From Meandrina meandrites (taxonomy: Eukaryota; Cnidaria; Anthozoa; Scleractinia; Meandrinidae): DNA of 64,000 nt. A program made the position numbers and the translations under genes. The notes under the pieces were generated by a model that was not told the DNA's origin, did no database searches, and was given only the letters and a program-made list of their open reading frames with translations. Below are positions 13,390-26,043 of the stretch, in pieces. Numbering within the stretch: the stretch's first letter is position 1; each line of letters opens with the position of its first letter. Location of the stretch: the NCBI GenBank assembly GCA_963693305.1, contig OY855906.1, positions 7,880,501 through 7,944,500 on the forward strand, in the 5' to 3' direction.

Positions 13390-16300
13390 ACGAGGCTGTC
13401 GCAAGGCTTGATGGTTCATGTGGTGCTACGTCACCGGAAATACAAACAGAATGTTTTTTGCAATTATGGGATTTGGTCAAATGTTCTGAAAAAGGATTGA
13501 ATTTGAATCTGTCTGATTTTTTTTCTTTACATTTACAGGTAAAAATTTCGCTGAATGTGTGGCTGAGGCGGGCTTTTGAAATTTACAGTATTTCCATATC
13601 AAACACTCTTGTTTTGCATGATTATTCCAAACCTTCTTTTTAGAACACACCAATCAGTGTATAAGCCGTTTTGTGAATCTTGCCCGTGACTCTCATCTCG
13701 GATGAACCTCTGATATTCTCTTTCCTGGTCATAAAAAGTCATCCTCTTTTTTTGCTAGATCAATGAATCAAGTAACTAAGCACATACAAGTATGAACACA
13801 TGACCAGTTATCACCTCTAGCCCTTGCTCACTGAAATTCATTTGCATATTTGACTTTACCTTTAAAACGGTAATGTCAGTGGACGCTACAAACAATGAAC
13901 TCACCTTCAGTAAGAAATGTCTTCCAAGAAATATTTCTTTGTGTTTTGCTTTTGTTTGTGTGGACCATGAGACGGTCGCGTGCAGCGTAAAAGACGTCGC
14001 GTGCCGCGTGCACTATGATGTTAAAAACGCATTGGCATACTAATGTACTGAGAGTTTTATATTCCTGTTTTGACACTCTTTGCTCCGGTCAACTTAAAAC
14101 CATTTCAAATCTTTTTGACAGCTTGGAGACTCACTTGTTGTTATTAAAACAAGCGCAAATGGCTTTCTGTGAGCTTTATGGCTTTTTTAAAATAGTGTCA
14201 TATCATTTATTAACAAATGTGTGGCTCCCTGGGTGTGGTTAATCACACTGACAATAATTATATGAGTTTTATGCCGTTAATTCCGCCTCGCGGCGGCATC
14301 CGGTTTTATCTTTGCAGACAATACTATTAGTTAAGTCACGAAAGAATTCTTTTCGATATTCATCAACGTCGAGTGAAAAGTAGCCATTTCAAATTAATGC
14401 TTTGGTGCTGTAAGTCGAATAGCGAGTACGGTTTATAAAAAAAAAGATGACGAAAGCGGAGTAAAAGTTTAAAAAATAGATGTTGACAAGCTGAACACCC
14501 TAAAGCGATATCGCAATGCTTATACAATCTGATGCAGAAAATTTTCATTCTCCAAAGTTTAAACAATTTCCAAATAAAATCAAGATTCAAGCACTTGTTA
14601 TATGACTTCTAACTGTTTAGAGTAGAAATAATGCAAGAATGCATTTTGACCTCCGTGATTAATATTGTAAATAATTTTTGGGAGCCAAGGCGAGGATTGT
14701 TTTGTCTTTCAAGAAATAAGAACTTTGATTCAATTCCTTGTAAATTTTCTAATTTTCAATACCCAATAGGTACGGTCTTATATAACAAGATAAAGGACTG
14801 GGGCCGTTTTGAACCAAGTCAAACATTTTTGAGGACTGTGATGGCGTCTTGTCGCATATTTTTGGCACAAATGTTTTCTCCTTGGGCTGAGAAGAAACCT
14901 TTTCAATAATTTCAATTAGTTTCAGTATCTTCCGATCATAACGATCTATTTTTATATTTTAATCTTGCGGCTTTTGCAGTGGGTTTATCCATAATAAACA
15001 AATAACATATCAGACCGAGGCAAAAAAACAAATCAAAGCAATCAGATGGATATCAAAATTAATAAAAGTGTGTTAAATCTCTCCAAACCTCGGGCAGGTA
15101 ATGTGTTGAAAAACATACCACTTTGAGCATGATCCTATTTCTTAACCCCAAAACATAAAGCCTAACGAAGCAAGTACGCAAACGATCCATAAAACACATG
15201 TTACAATTATGCATGTTTACAGTATCCATTCGCGCCCCAATATTGCTCGTTTGGGCGTCAAATGATTGTTATCTTTTATTTTGCAAGATGTTTTCGTACA
15301 AAGCCGTAGTAAACAAATTACTCCTTCCGGTAAAAGACATTTTTAACTCGGCTTTGTCGACCGGAAAAGAAACCTATATCAGAGTGGAAAATAAAGCACT
15401 GCTTTAGTCGAAATTTTTTCAGGTTCCTCGATGTTGATTTTTCAATGAAACCGAAATATATCGGCAAAACATTTCCAGCGCTTGTTTGTTTGTTTTTTTC
15501 TTGGTGTAAAGGATAAAATGTGATAATGTATCCTTTTTTAGGGAAAATCGCGTACATATGGCTAAGGCACCATTCAGAGAATTAAAATATCGTTGGTTTT
15601 CAGTTGGATTCTGCCCGAATGATTAATCATCATTCAATAGTGTAACTGTTTCCTCGAATACCATTTTTAAAGAAATAAATGAAGTAAGAGTACGAAATAC
15701 AAAGCGTAAATGACGCCTCGCGTGGACAGTTATAGGATCGTTAAAACGTTTTAGTACGGGTAGTTTTTCAGTCATAGAATCATGTATGCCGTACTGGATG
15801 GAGTGAGAATCGAACCAATAAAATCTAGGCGTTCAGGAATAGGTGTTTATATAAAAAAACATAACACTGATACATTATTTACATGAGTTAAATAATAAAA
15901 TAGGAACATTTTAAGATGGAATATTGGTTTTTTAGCAGTGTATAATGAGTTAGAAATCAACGACAACAGACTCCCATGGTTTTGTCAATTCGCATAGTAA
16001 TCTGGTATTCTGGACCTGCCAAAATATTTTGTTCAGCATAAGATTCAATGACCTATGATAACAGTGAGACGAAAATGATTGTTATGCAATCGGCATGTTG
16101 TTTAGACTGTGCACGCTGTCGGGTGAAAAAAGGGTCTTTGTAGCAGGAAACATGAATGTGATTATTATACAAAAATGGCATTACATAACTGCAGCATAAC
16201 TGTCTTGTTTTGGAAATTCAATGGAAGACATACTGGAGCTCAAATCAGGATTTTAACAGCGTTTTATGCTGAGACAAATTTATATTTTAGTCGGTCGGAA

Positions 16301-18879
16301 AACTGCAAAATTGACACTTCTTGCATTCTCTTGGAAACGTGCCGCTTTGATCAAAAAAAGGGATTAATGTCTAGGTATTAATATCTCCTCTTAAGACAAA
16401 CATCTTTTGATGTGCCCGGACTATTTTTAATTGTGCTTACGTGTTTTGATCGAGCCTAGGTTAAAATGGATGTTTTGTTCTGAAACCCGTTAAAATTTTA
16501 GAGCAGCTAGATAAAAATAATACTTTGTTGCTTGTTTTTCAACTGGCGTCCAGCCACTGTATTTACGTTTTGTGATTTAACAAAAATGGTTTCTGGTTAT
16601 GATCAAAGTTTCCTGAAATTCCTGCTTGTGAAACTGTCATCGTTGTTTTTTGTCAGCTTCCTAGGTAGAAAAAGATTGTTTACTCGTGAAAATATCTTAA
16701 AAATAAACGACCTCCTATGTATTTTTCAATTTTATTTTCGATCTCGACAAGCTTTAAAAACTTTTCAAGCAACAATAAATACTAATTCGTAAATGATACG
16801 TCAAAACAATATTCAGATTCGTCATCGGTTGTTAGTGAACATGTGTTGTTTTGTTTTTATATCACTAAAACCTTTGAGTACGAAGCGTAAAAAACATTTA
16901 AAAAATAGCTAACAGATGAATAAACGTGTACTTACATTTCTAACGTATTCTGATTTTTTTTCGGTCTAACTCGATCCTGTCAACGGCCTTCTGTGTGGCA
17001 GAAAAATGAATTGCAATAAAATTGATTCCTCTTCGGCCGCGTGCATGAGTGAATTCTTACTGATTTAAATCCGTTGGTATCGAGGTAAATTTACATCAAA
17101 ACATCCCGTCTGTTGTCAGCTTGTTCGTGATCAGCCGGCCTAACTGAATTACGTCAACGAAAAGATTAAACCTTTAAAAACTCGCCAACGCAATGGTTTT
17201 TTATCGAAGTATCGTTTTGCATAACAAAACCAGGATATCGTTTTGGTTGGCACCTCCAGTTGGTAAACATGTACACTTTTAAAAACACAAGGACAAAGCT
17301 GGCAAAGTCTACATGTTGAATTAGATGTTTGCTCAGTTGCGAGAGAGACCAAAGACGTACTAAAAATAGGTAAAATTTAATAATTTTGCACAATTTTAAG
17401 TTCGAATATTCTTTAAAATCTCCTTAGTCCTGACAAAAAAATATCTTAAAATGAACGGACGTACTTTAATATCAGCCCGCCCACGTGATATTACACAAAG
17501 AGCACAACAGAACTCCTTGATAAATAAATATCGTGACTTTTCATTTGATTCGTAGAGCGAAAAAATAACAAAATAACAAACGTTAACGCTCAGCCGAGAA
17601 ATAAGCACAACATTTCGAATCCCGTATTTCCCACCAAAGCACTTATGCAATCTACACGTGAACCTCTGCACGAACAGTTAACATCACTATTATCAACTGA
17701 CACGACGTTAAAAGAACGGTTTTATCAGGGAAATAACCGGTTTTGATTTTACAATATTTTGCTGACACCACGTGACTCGGCAGGATGAGCCGTTGTATTC
17801 AGCAACCGAATTCTTGTCTTCCTTTAAAACATAAAACTCCATTGTAAACAAAAAAAAAAACAAAACAAATACTGTTTCTCAAAATAGCTCGCAAGAATAA
17901 TTCCCTGAAAAATCTGTCTCGCAAAAATAAACAGCTTGAAATTGTGTACATACAATAAGTGCAGCTGCAAATGGGTCCACTTTTTGGGGGTCGGTAGCTC
18001 TTGCAGACCAAATTATTTTATTGTGGAATAAACTGATAACGATGTATTTTTAGCCCCTGTTTACTCCAGTTGAAATAATTACGGAAGGCACAACTCAGAA
18101 TGATTGTTTGCGACTGTCACTGCGAAATATGTGGATAATGTAATATGTCTCGTTCGTAACATGGTGCAATGAAATAGTGTCAAAAATAAGACAGAACTAA
18201 GACAATTTCCTTTTAATGATATCACGTATTATGCATTTTGAGGTCGAGTTTACAATTTTCTTTGCATAAATTCAAATTCAATTAAGTGTTTGCCGGGAAG
18301 TAAAGTCACTGACATTTTTGTGTTTGTGATAGATTACCAAGGAATGATCACGAAAGCTGGCGGTCATCGGATTTGAAATTATGTTTTAAATTACTGCAGG
18401 AATATCAAAACGAGAAATAAAACATAAATCCCTAATAGATTAAACTTCAAAATAAACCGAAAAGCCAAAGGAATGAGCATTGGTTTCTTCCGTAGAAATA
18501 TCTTCGTGACAACCTCGGAACATTTCCGACTAGTTCCGACTGCTGTTGTCCGTCTCGGAGAGATTCAAAATACAGATGGAGCGATCCCGAAAGATTGAGT
18601 TTTGACGTCACTGATTTGAAAGAGTAACTCATAGTTGTTCCCATGGTAAAATTTTAGCGTGTAACTGTGCCGTCATTCATCAGTTAACTTCTTGCTGCTT
18701 GCAAGATAGCACTTCGGCTTTATTGACCATGTTGACCACTCCTCAGTGGGACTTTGCAGGGCCAATGTTACATGTAAACAAACGCTGAAACATACACACC
18801 CCGAAGAAACCCCAAAATGGCGCGAAACAAAATGGTTGATTCTTTCAAGTGTTTTCGAGGAGCTAACCTAGAAACTACC

Positions 18880-18995
18880 GAGAAAAACCCCAGCTTTTCT
18901 TTGGATTGATGGACTTGAAATGAATTCAGGATCACCGGATTTCGAGCTCAGCGCTCTGACCATTTGGCCACGGCACGCTCGGATCCGATACGATA
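18880..18995 (-). repeat. Degraded tRNA-like SINE head (tentative)
   Basis: On the minus strand the segment reads GTGCCGTGGCCAAATGGTCA followed by GAGCGCTGAGCTCG, which matches a tRNA Leu/Ser-like D-arm with an A-box (TGGCCAAATGG). A weak B-box-like ATTTCAAGTCC follows about 50 bases later. Poly(T) lies to one side. It is too degenerate for a functional tRNA gene. Confidence 0.35.
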
Positions 18996-21465
18996 CACAA
19001 GCACAAGCTTCATCTACACTCTCATACGGCAGTTTTTTTTTTTTTTTTAAAAAAGACAAAATACAAAAATACAAAAAAAAAAAATAATAATAATAAATTC
19101 ATATCATATTACCTGTAATATAAACCAGCCGCAGCGAAAATACAGTCTCTCTTGAAATAGTTCCTATAGCCGTGGCAGTTAAAGAAAATTGTTTTCCTTT
19201 TTCCAATGGAGTTAATAAGCTGTTCCGTTCAGTATGTAATTAAAGTCCTCGTCACTAGGTTTTTCGAGTTTGTTGAATTCATAATTGTGCCAATCATTAG
19301 TCGTGAACCTGTTTGGAGTCACGAATCTTTAGCTTTTTCCAATCAATGGAAAATTCGCAGAAAATACGTCACAGCGATAGCCTCGAGGCCAGTTATGTTT
19401 GAAACACCTTTTAAATCTGTGCATTTTTCGCGTTGGATGGACGCAATTGTAGTAACTCGAGAGCAAGTCACGAACTGAACAGTTCGTGGTGTAAGCAAAA
19501 TGTAAGCAGGTTGAATCTGTCAAATATGTACATGCGTAAATATTGTGTTTCAAAAATAGTAATCACAGCAAATTTCGATGTGAGAAAAATATATTTCTTC
19601 CGGCAAAAAGGAAACATAAAATAGATTGAGATATGCGATGACGCATAGTACGGGTGAAGGTGACACAAAGATTAAAGTTCGAAGCACAAAATTTGTTTTC
19701 GGTGTTTGAAAAAATAAAGAAAGAAAAAAAAGCAGTCGTTTATCAACATCACTCACTTTTGTTTCGATTGGTGACAAAAAGGGCATCTGCGAAAAATTTA
19801 AGCGTAATATATTTTTAAGAAAGATTGATTTCTAGTTATTTTTGTCGCGCGTTTCTTTCATTTTTAATAAGCTCATGTTACTTCACGCGTAAACCCGACG
19901 AAGCAAAATACAAACCCACGTTTTAAATGTCACTGTTTTCATTCTTTTTCAGGAAATTTCGCCTATCGCATTTGTAACCTCTACCACTTCATGGGAGTTT
20001 CAGTGGCCATGCAATTTTTCACGACGGCTTGAGCGTCTTCTTCAGCTCCCATTTGATCGCTAGCTATCCGCGAGGTTATCCGAGAAAATTAGAAATCCAG
20101 GGCGAGATTGGAGGTTCGTTGGTGCACGGATGTGTGTGGTAAAAAGGACCATTTAAGATTTGATTTTTCTCTTTCTTCTTATGAAGCGAAAAAGCTATCG
20201 CCGAGGTCGAAGCGAACAAGAGTAGAAAACTCGCTCTTGCTTCAGTACAATACTACCTCTCTGGAACCTCTATTTTCATTCGCCCTCTCGGTACACACTG
20301 CCTCTATTGTTATTCAGGGCTAGGGGCATTGTTGTGACCTGCTATCTTTTGGTTTAAGATCCAATGAAGTAACTCGTTCCGAGAGGTAGTGTGCGACCGT
20401 CTTGCTTCTTCGCGGTTGAGAAATAGAAAGAAAAAAGCATCTGGAACTAGGGTACTATGTTGCGGATGCGGTATCTTGAAAAATTTAGCCTAACCAATCT
20501 CAATGACAAATCTTGTTTCTTTCGTTTTATAATTATTACTTATCTCTTTTGCGTTACTCTTTTCTTAGTATAAAACTTTTATTACGAGGTTTTCCCCGCA
20601 TCTGAAGGAAACATTGCACATCAGAACAAAAAATTATAAATATACCGAGATAACAAACCATTTCATACACGCGGAGAACGAAGCCTAAAATGGTTCATCT
20701 TCGCGAAACGTGACCGTTATCTACAATAATTATCCGTGTAACGAGGTTTTTGTTCATCATACATGTAGATCTTTTTGTAATTATGTTAAAGGTCATAAAA
20801 CGGTTTAAGACGTAAGACGTGACTAAAATGTGTTTAAGATTATAAAACTGGTTTAAGCGTGACTAAAGTGACTGTGTTTAATTTCTCGTGAAACCCAATC
20901 TGGTACCCACGTTCATAAATGTTAGTCGGCACGATCGTGAATAACTCTTTTTTATAGTTTTATTTGTTTTTTTCCGGCGATCGTTTCGATTATAAACAAA
21001 GTTGATCAGCCGATCAGCCTCGTCCCCGGGCCAATTCGCGCTATGCAAGTGAGCGGAGGAGGCTTGGAACCGAACGAGATTGCAAAAGTGGATATGAAGC
21101 CTCGAAGGAAAGTTACGTGAAAGTTTCGATTTTAAAGCCCCCTTATTTAAGGGTTCTTGTATGTTGTCCTAACAGTACATGTATGTATTTCCAAGACATT
21201 TGATGTTCATCTAATGACTGTACCGAGTTGTTTGGAGAGATTTATTATGCAGTTATCTTACATATAAGTGCGCCTCAGTTTAAATTTTTTAGACGCGAAG
21301 TCCCTTCTTAATGAAAGCACGGCCATTTTCGAAACACAAAAATCCTTATGATAAGCTCAACCAGACATGAGCCATCCCACAACTAAGCCAATTAAAACGA
21401 TTTTTGAACCGAAATAAGGCCAGGGACGGGAGACACGATAGGCGGCCGCTGTATTCGCAGGCTAA

Positions 21466-21539
21466 TTAACAATTAGACCCGTAGCCCGCAAGGGCTACGG
21501 GCCAATAGCTCATGAGGCGAAGCCGAATGGGCTATTGAC

Positions 21540-21573
<34 letters not shown>

Positions 21574-21877
21574 TAGTATCACCCAACTTGTGGACTTATG
21601 CAAATCCTGCATTTTGATTGGCTACGCTACTAGAGGACTATTAGTAATAGTCATCGAGTAGCGAAATTCGTGACGCTTTCTTTCGTTTTATTCCCAAATA
21701 AATCTTTCTTCAACTTACATTTGCTAACTTTATTATTGCTTTTTCTGTTCGACTAGTTGGGTGATACTAAAACAATTGGACCCTTCGCCCTCAAGGGCGA
21801 CGGGTCAATAGCCCATTCGGCTTCGCCTCATGGGCTATTGACCCGTAGCCCTTGCGGGCTACGGGTCTAATTGTTAA
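21466..21877. mobile_element. TTAA-flanked MITE with 101-bp palindromic termini
   Basis: The element body (21470-21873, 404 bp) runs from CAATTAGACCC to GGGTCTAATTG between TTAAs. Each end is a 101-bp near-palindrome (21470-21570 and 21773-21873), and the two ends are inverse complements of each other. Each end holds three hairpins in a row, visible on the left at about 21477-21501 (CCCGTAGCCC...GGGCTACGGG), 21503-21537 (CAATAGCTCATGAGGC...GGGCTATTG) and 21538-21565 (GACCC...GGGTC). The 200-bp AT-rich core begins TTTTAGTATCACCCAACT. No ORF is present. Confidence 0.85.
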
Positions 21878-22680
21878 ATAGGATGGATTACTTTTGAGCA
21901 TAAAGGCGGGAGTTTAAGATCGCAATTTTACAGTATGCCTCGCACAGCAAATAAATTGCCCAAACCGCTTGTGCAGTGGAAATTCCGTTATGAAAAACTA
22001 CTAATATCCAACGTCGAAAAAGTCCTACAGCTTTATTTCTCTCAAAACAAGCCTGCCGTTCACGCAATACCCAGCTAGAATCTGCTTAAATCTCGGCCAA
22101 AGGTCTTTGGAATACTTCATTAAATGCCATCCTGTAACGAAATGTTTTGCATATTGAAGCCTAGTATTCATTTTTCCGAACCGTCATTCTCCCCTCCACC
22201 CTCCCTCCCCCCACCCCCACAAAAAACCATGTTGGAATATTGTGGAAGGGAGGAAGAGGTGAGGACAAAGACCATTTATTGACGAAAAGGGTGAGTGTCC
22301 CAAGACTAATGACCAGGATTGTAAGTCCTCGGTAGATAGCGGGACACTTCGCCCACAGTTAAGCGAAATCGCGTACACTGTTGTTTAATCAGGGATGGCA
22401 AAAATGGTCTAAAGACATCCTAATAGCTCCTACGTACACCAGCAGCATTTTCGTCCGCGGTCCCGTGCTTTCATGTCATTTTCAGTTTTATTTGGACCGT
22501 AGATCTTTTCAGATCCGATATGCTGTACATTTTCACTGTTTTCACATGGTTTTGTCCATGTTTGCAGTGTTGTTTTCACATGGTTTTGTCCATGTTTTCA
22601 GTGTACGGATAGTTCTGGCTATCCTCACTTTCCTTATCGCGACAACGACATGATATTTCGAATTCTTGACCTATTGAGTA

Positions 22681-22695
22681 TTAGTATCACCCAAC

Positions 22696-22733
<38 letters not shown>

Positions 22734-22877
22734 GCTACTAGAGGACTATTAGTAATAGTCATCGAGTAGCGAAATTCGTGACGCTTTCTTTCGTTTTATT
22801 CCCAAATAAATCTTTCTTCAACTTGCATTTGCTAACTTTATTATTGCTTTTTCTGTCCAACTAGTTGGGCAATACTA

Positions 22878-22911
<34 letters not shown>

Positions 22912-22984
22912 GTCAATAGCCCATTCGGCTTCGCCTCATGGGCTATTGACCGTAGCCCTTTCGGGCTACGGGTCTAATTGTTAA
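22681..22984. mobile_element. Second copy of the palindromic-end MITE, left end missing
   Basis: From TTAGTATCACCC at 22681 the sequence follows the core and right terminus of the element at 21466-21877 with few differences, ending GGGTCTAATTG then TTAA at 22981. The whole left 101-bp palindrome is absent. The copy is in the same orientation, about 1.1 kb from the first. Confidence 0.85.
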
Positions 22985-23207
22985 ATAGTCACGCGGCTGT
23001 TGTCAATGGGCGGGCTTTCGAATTTGAGCCCTCTCGGATCGTCATTACCAGCGAGCACTTTATAGACAACTGTCTTCACGCTAGTTGTTCTATTCTGTGC
23101 GGCATACACTCTGCTGACGAGACCCAATCAGGTCGAAACAGCTGTCCAGAGTTTGCATTTTTGACTTTCAGTTTGGACTCTATCATGTCATTGTCCCGTT
23201 AAGGCAT

Positions 23208-23250
<43 letters not shown>

Positions 23251-26043
23251 GAGCTAAACAATAGAGCGGTCTCCGATGTTGAACAGACCCATCACGTGAC
23301 TCTGACCGTGCACAAGTTCAAGTTCCCCTCTATTAACTATGGTTAAGGTTTTTCATTTCTACGTAGTGTCAGCCTTGCAGTTTATTGAGTTATTTTTTTC
23401 AAAAAAATAACTCTTAGTCGGCGTGAAGACGTATTTGGCTATTAAGTGGGTGGATGTTGGATGTTGGTTGGGTGGATCATTCATGTATGTATTTCACACC
23501 AATCAGATTTGGGATTCTATCAAGGACCAATCAAATTGCGGCTTGTATATATGGATCGTTTTCATGAATATTTGTTTTGGATTCAAGGTACGGCCATCTT
23601 TGTTTTGCTACAGATTCGACCTTATTAGGCTGTGTTGGCCTGAAGTCTCTATTCCAGTTCTTGATTTTTATGTAGCTTTGGGTGAGAACATTGTGTGTGG
23701 GTTCTGAAACTGAAAAGTGTTTGGAAATTTCATGGTGGTGAAGGTGATTCTCTTGGTTTACGGAATTAACTAGTTCAGTTGACGACAGAATATGGGTATA
23801 GTATTTGTTGACCACTTCATTTACAATTTATGATGTTTTTGAGTAGAACAAATATGTATATTGAGAATAAATTAACTGTTGTGACTTCCATTTTTTATGT
23901 CAGTGTTGTGTTTGCTCGACGTTTTGTTTTGGTCCCCAAATGAGAACAAACTGACGCACTGTGGATTGTTTGTAAGGGCGAGTGTTAAAGAAATTAAGCG
24001 AGAAATCTTTGAGATTCTAACCGCGCGGTGTTCAAACTGTTTTCTCTCGGTTAAAAGTATAGCATTAGTAGGAGCTTTGGCTAAGTAATAACACGAGCGA
24101 CCATAAACCTCTCAAGGGTTCCCCCAAAGAATAACGTATTTGTAATAGGTTGAGGCATGTGGGTTTATTTGGGTTCAAGAGTTGCCAAATAATAGGTATT
24201 TTCGTGAGGTTGGAATGTGGTCGGAGAAGGTTCGACGTTTCCTGCTTAGGAATAGTAGGACTTCACATGGGCGGTCATGAGTTATTTATTGTACGATCGT
24301 TTGAAAAGCTCATAACGTGATGATGTTACAAGGGCACGTTTTGTCTGCTCGGCAAATATTAAATTTCTCCTCAGGTGTTTTGACAACGTAGTTGGATGGC
24401 ACGGAAAGAGAAAATCATCATTTGTGCCGCGAGTGAGGGCCGCAGAAAGGTATAGTAGTCGTTGTGCGAGTCTCGCATTTCAAGCTTCGCATCCGATTGT
24501 TGATGGCTATCTTTAGTAGTACGGTGGTGCAATGCGGTTATTTCCGTACCAATGACGTAATGCTTGCAAGTGTTTAGGTCGGCCAAATTTATTTTCTTCA
24601 GATCTCTGAACTCGCCTCGATGAAACAGCCAAAATATTCACTTCAACTGGCTAAACCGACAAGAAATAGTCGCAAAATTGCAAACAAATTAACGACCGTC
24701 GCTTCTGGCGAAATAAACATGCAAAGTAAACATAATCTTGTTTGTCACGTACCGAAAGTGAAAGCTGCAACGTCAGCGCATTCCATGGCTGACGCAATAC
24801 CTTTTTATTGTATTTAATATTCCCAACGAAAAGCGGTTGCAGTTACATGTACGTTTATTCATAGGCAAAAGAAAAAATAAGACAGCCAGCTTTTTGGTAA
24901 TCTCCTTTACAGCCGTTGTTTGGGCTCGTCACGCAAAAAAAAAACGGCTGAAAAGAAAACTAGCTTTTTGGGTGTGCAGTCAAGCGTGTCACACAACTTC
25001 ATCGACAGCTATTTTTAGCACGGCCGTGGGAATATCGGTACTGATCATGTTACGCTTACAAGTTAGGGCACGTTTCTGCTTCTGGTTGCGAAATTACATA
25101 TTGTACCAGTCCAAGTAAAATCGTCACGTGGTTTGGCCGAAATGCACTGGTGACTAGAGTTGTTTGTTTCTTGCGTTCGTCGAAAGAAAGTCGTCCTTGC
25201 TTGCAGAAAGGTTTCTGTTTTATATTGATGATGAAAATAATGGAGCCATTTCAGAAACCCGAGAATACTTTGTTCTTGTTCCATCTGGCTATTCGTTTGC
25301 AATTTCTGGGTCAATTTGGCTTTCTTAGTGAGCGTGTTTGTGATTTTGTGATCATGTTTACGGTAAATGTTGTCAACAGTTTTCAATCCATGTTTTGATG
25401 TACTTAGCGGTTTTTTTTTTCGGCTTGGAATGAAAGGGGATGGATAGTTAAACATCAAGGTAACCTTAAAAGTGACTACCAGATATTTTTTTTCTGTTTA
25501 CGTTTGAAGAAATTACTGACGTATTTTTTGTCTTCAACAGTATGGTTCGATCGATCGGTTGCACACCACAGTCATATTTACAAGGGAAAGCAGCCTAATT
25601 TTAGAACATTTGCACAATTTCTTTTTAAATTGTTTTTGAGTTATTTTTCCAAAAGTAGCTCTTAGTCGGCGCGATGGACCGTGCACATGAACCATGCACA
25701 AATAGCTCAACCCATGAAATAAACCATCCCAACAGGATTAACACCCAGTTCTACCCCAAGCCACCCAATCAATTGAAAAAATAACTCCTGCACGCTTAGC
25801 GTGCCTATGTTTGTCTTTGTATCCTAATAGACCTCGTTCTACAAGCGCGTTGGAAAAAAACATTCCTCGTTCTAAAAACGATTGTGACCTCAGTGTCGGC
25901 GTAGCAAATGACTTCTATAAACTCCCCCGATAATGCATCCTTCAATTGGAATGTAATTCTGTACACCTGCTTCCTGGAGGCTCGAATATTAATTGACAGT
26001 TTGAAAAGTCCAATGCTGACCACTCATGGGCTTAAAAAAAATA
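22985..26043. other. Intergenic stretch downstream of MRPL19, no gene recognised
   Basis: No coding exon was recognised; open frames of up to 131 codons lack domains and overlap on opposite strands. A hairpin AGTTATTTTTTTC/AAAAAAATAACT occurs near 23388-23412. A related element lies at about 25637-25801, bounded by GTTATTTTTCC and GAAAAAATAAC, and both carry CTCTTAGTCGGCG beside the hairpin arm. The 3' UTR of MRPL19 should begin here on the minus strand; no clear AATAAA was seen close to its stop. Confidence 0.5.

Larger units (their letters stand above)
12612..21465. other. Intergenic stretch, no gene recognised
   Basis: Short open frames only; none shows a domain or a chain of exons. Landmarks are a GATT microsatellite near 13163-13182, a small palindrome at 13320-13389, a degraded tRNA-like segment at about 18880-18995, and poly(T)/poly(A) runs at about 19031-19090. 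Confidence 0.55.

Noticed and set aside
13191..13643. 150-codon plus-strand ORF, among the longest outside recognised genes and LINEs
   Set aside because: It runs through the palindromic repeat at 13320-13389, overlaps open frames on the other strand, and shows no domain.
15790..15835. B-box-like GGTTCGATTC on the minus strand, suggesting a tRNA gene
   Set aside because: No A-box or foldable cloverleaf lies at the right distance upstream.
19206..19786. Overlapping ORFs of 60-90 codons on both strands
   Set aside because: Opposite-strand frames of similar length without motifs; no splice-compatible neighbours.
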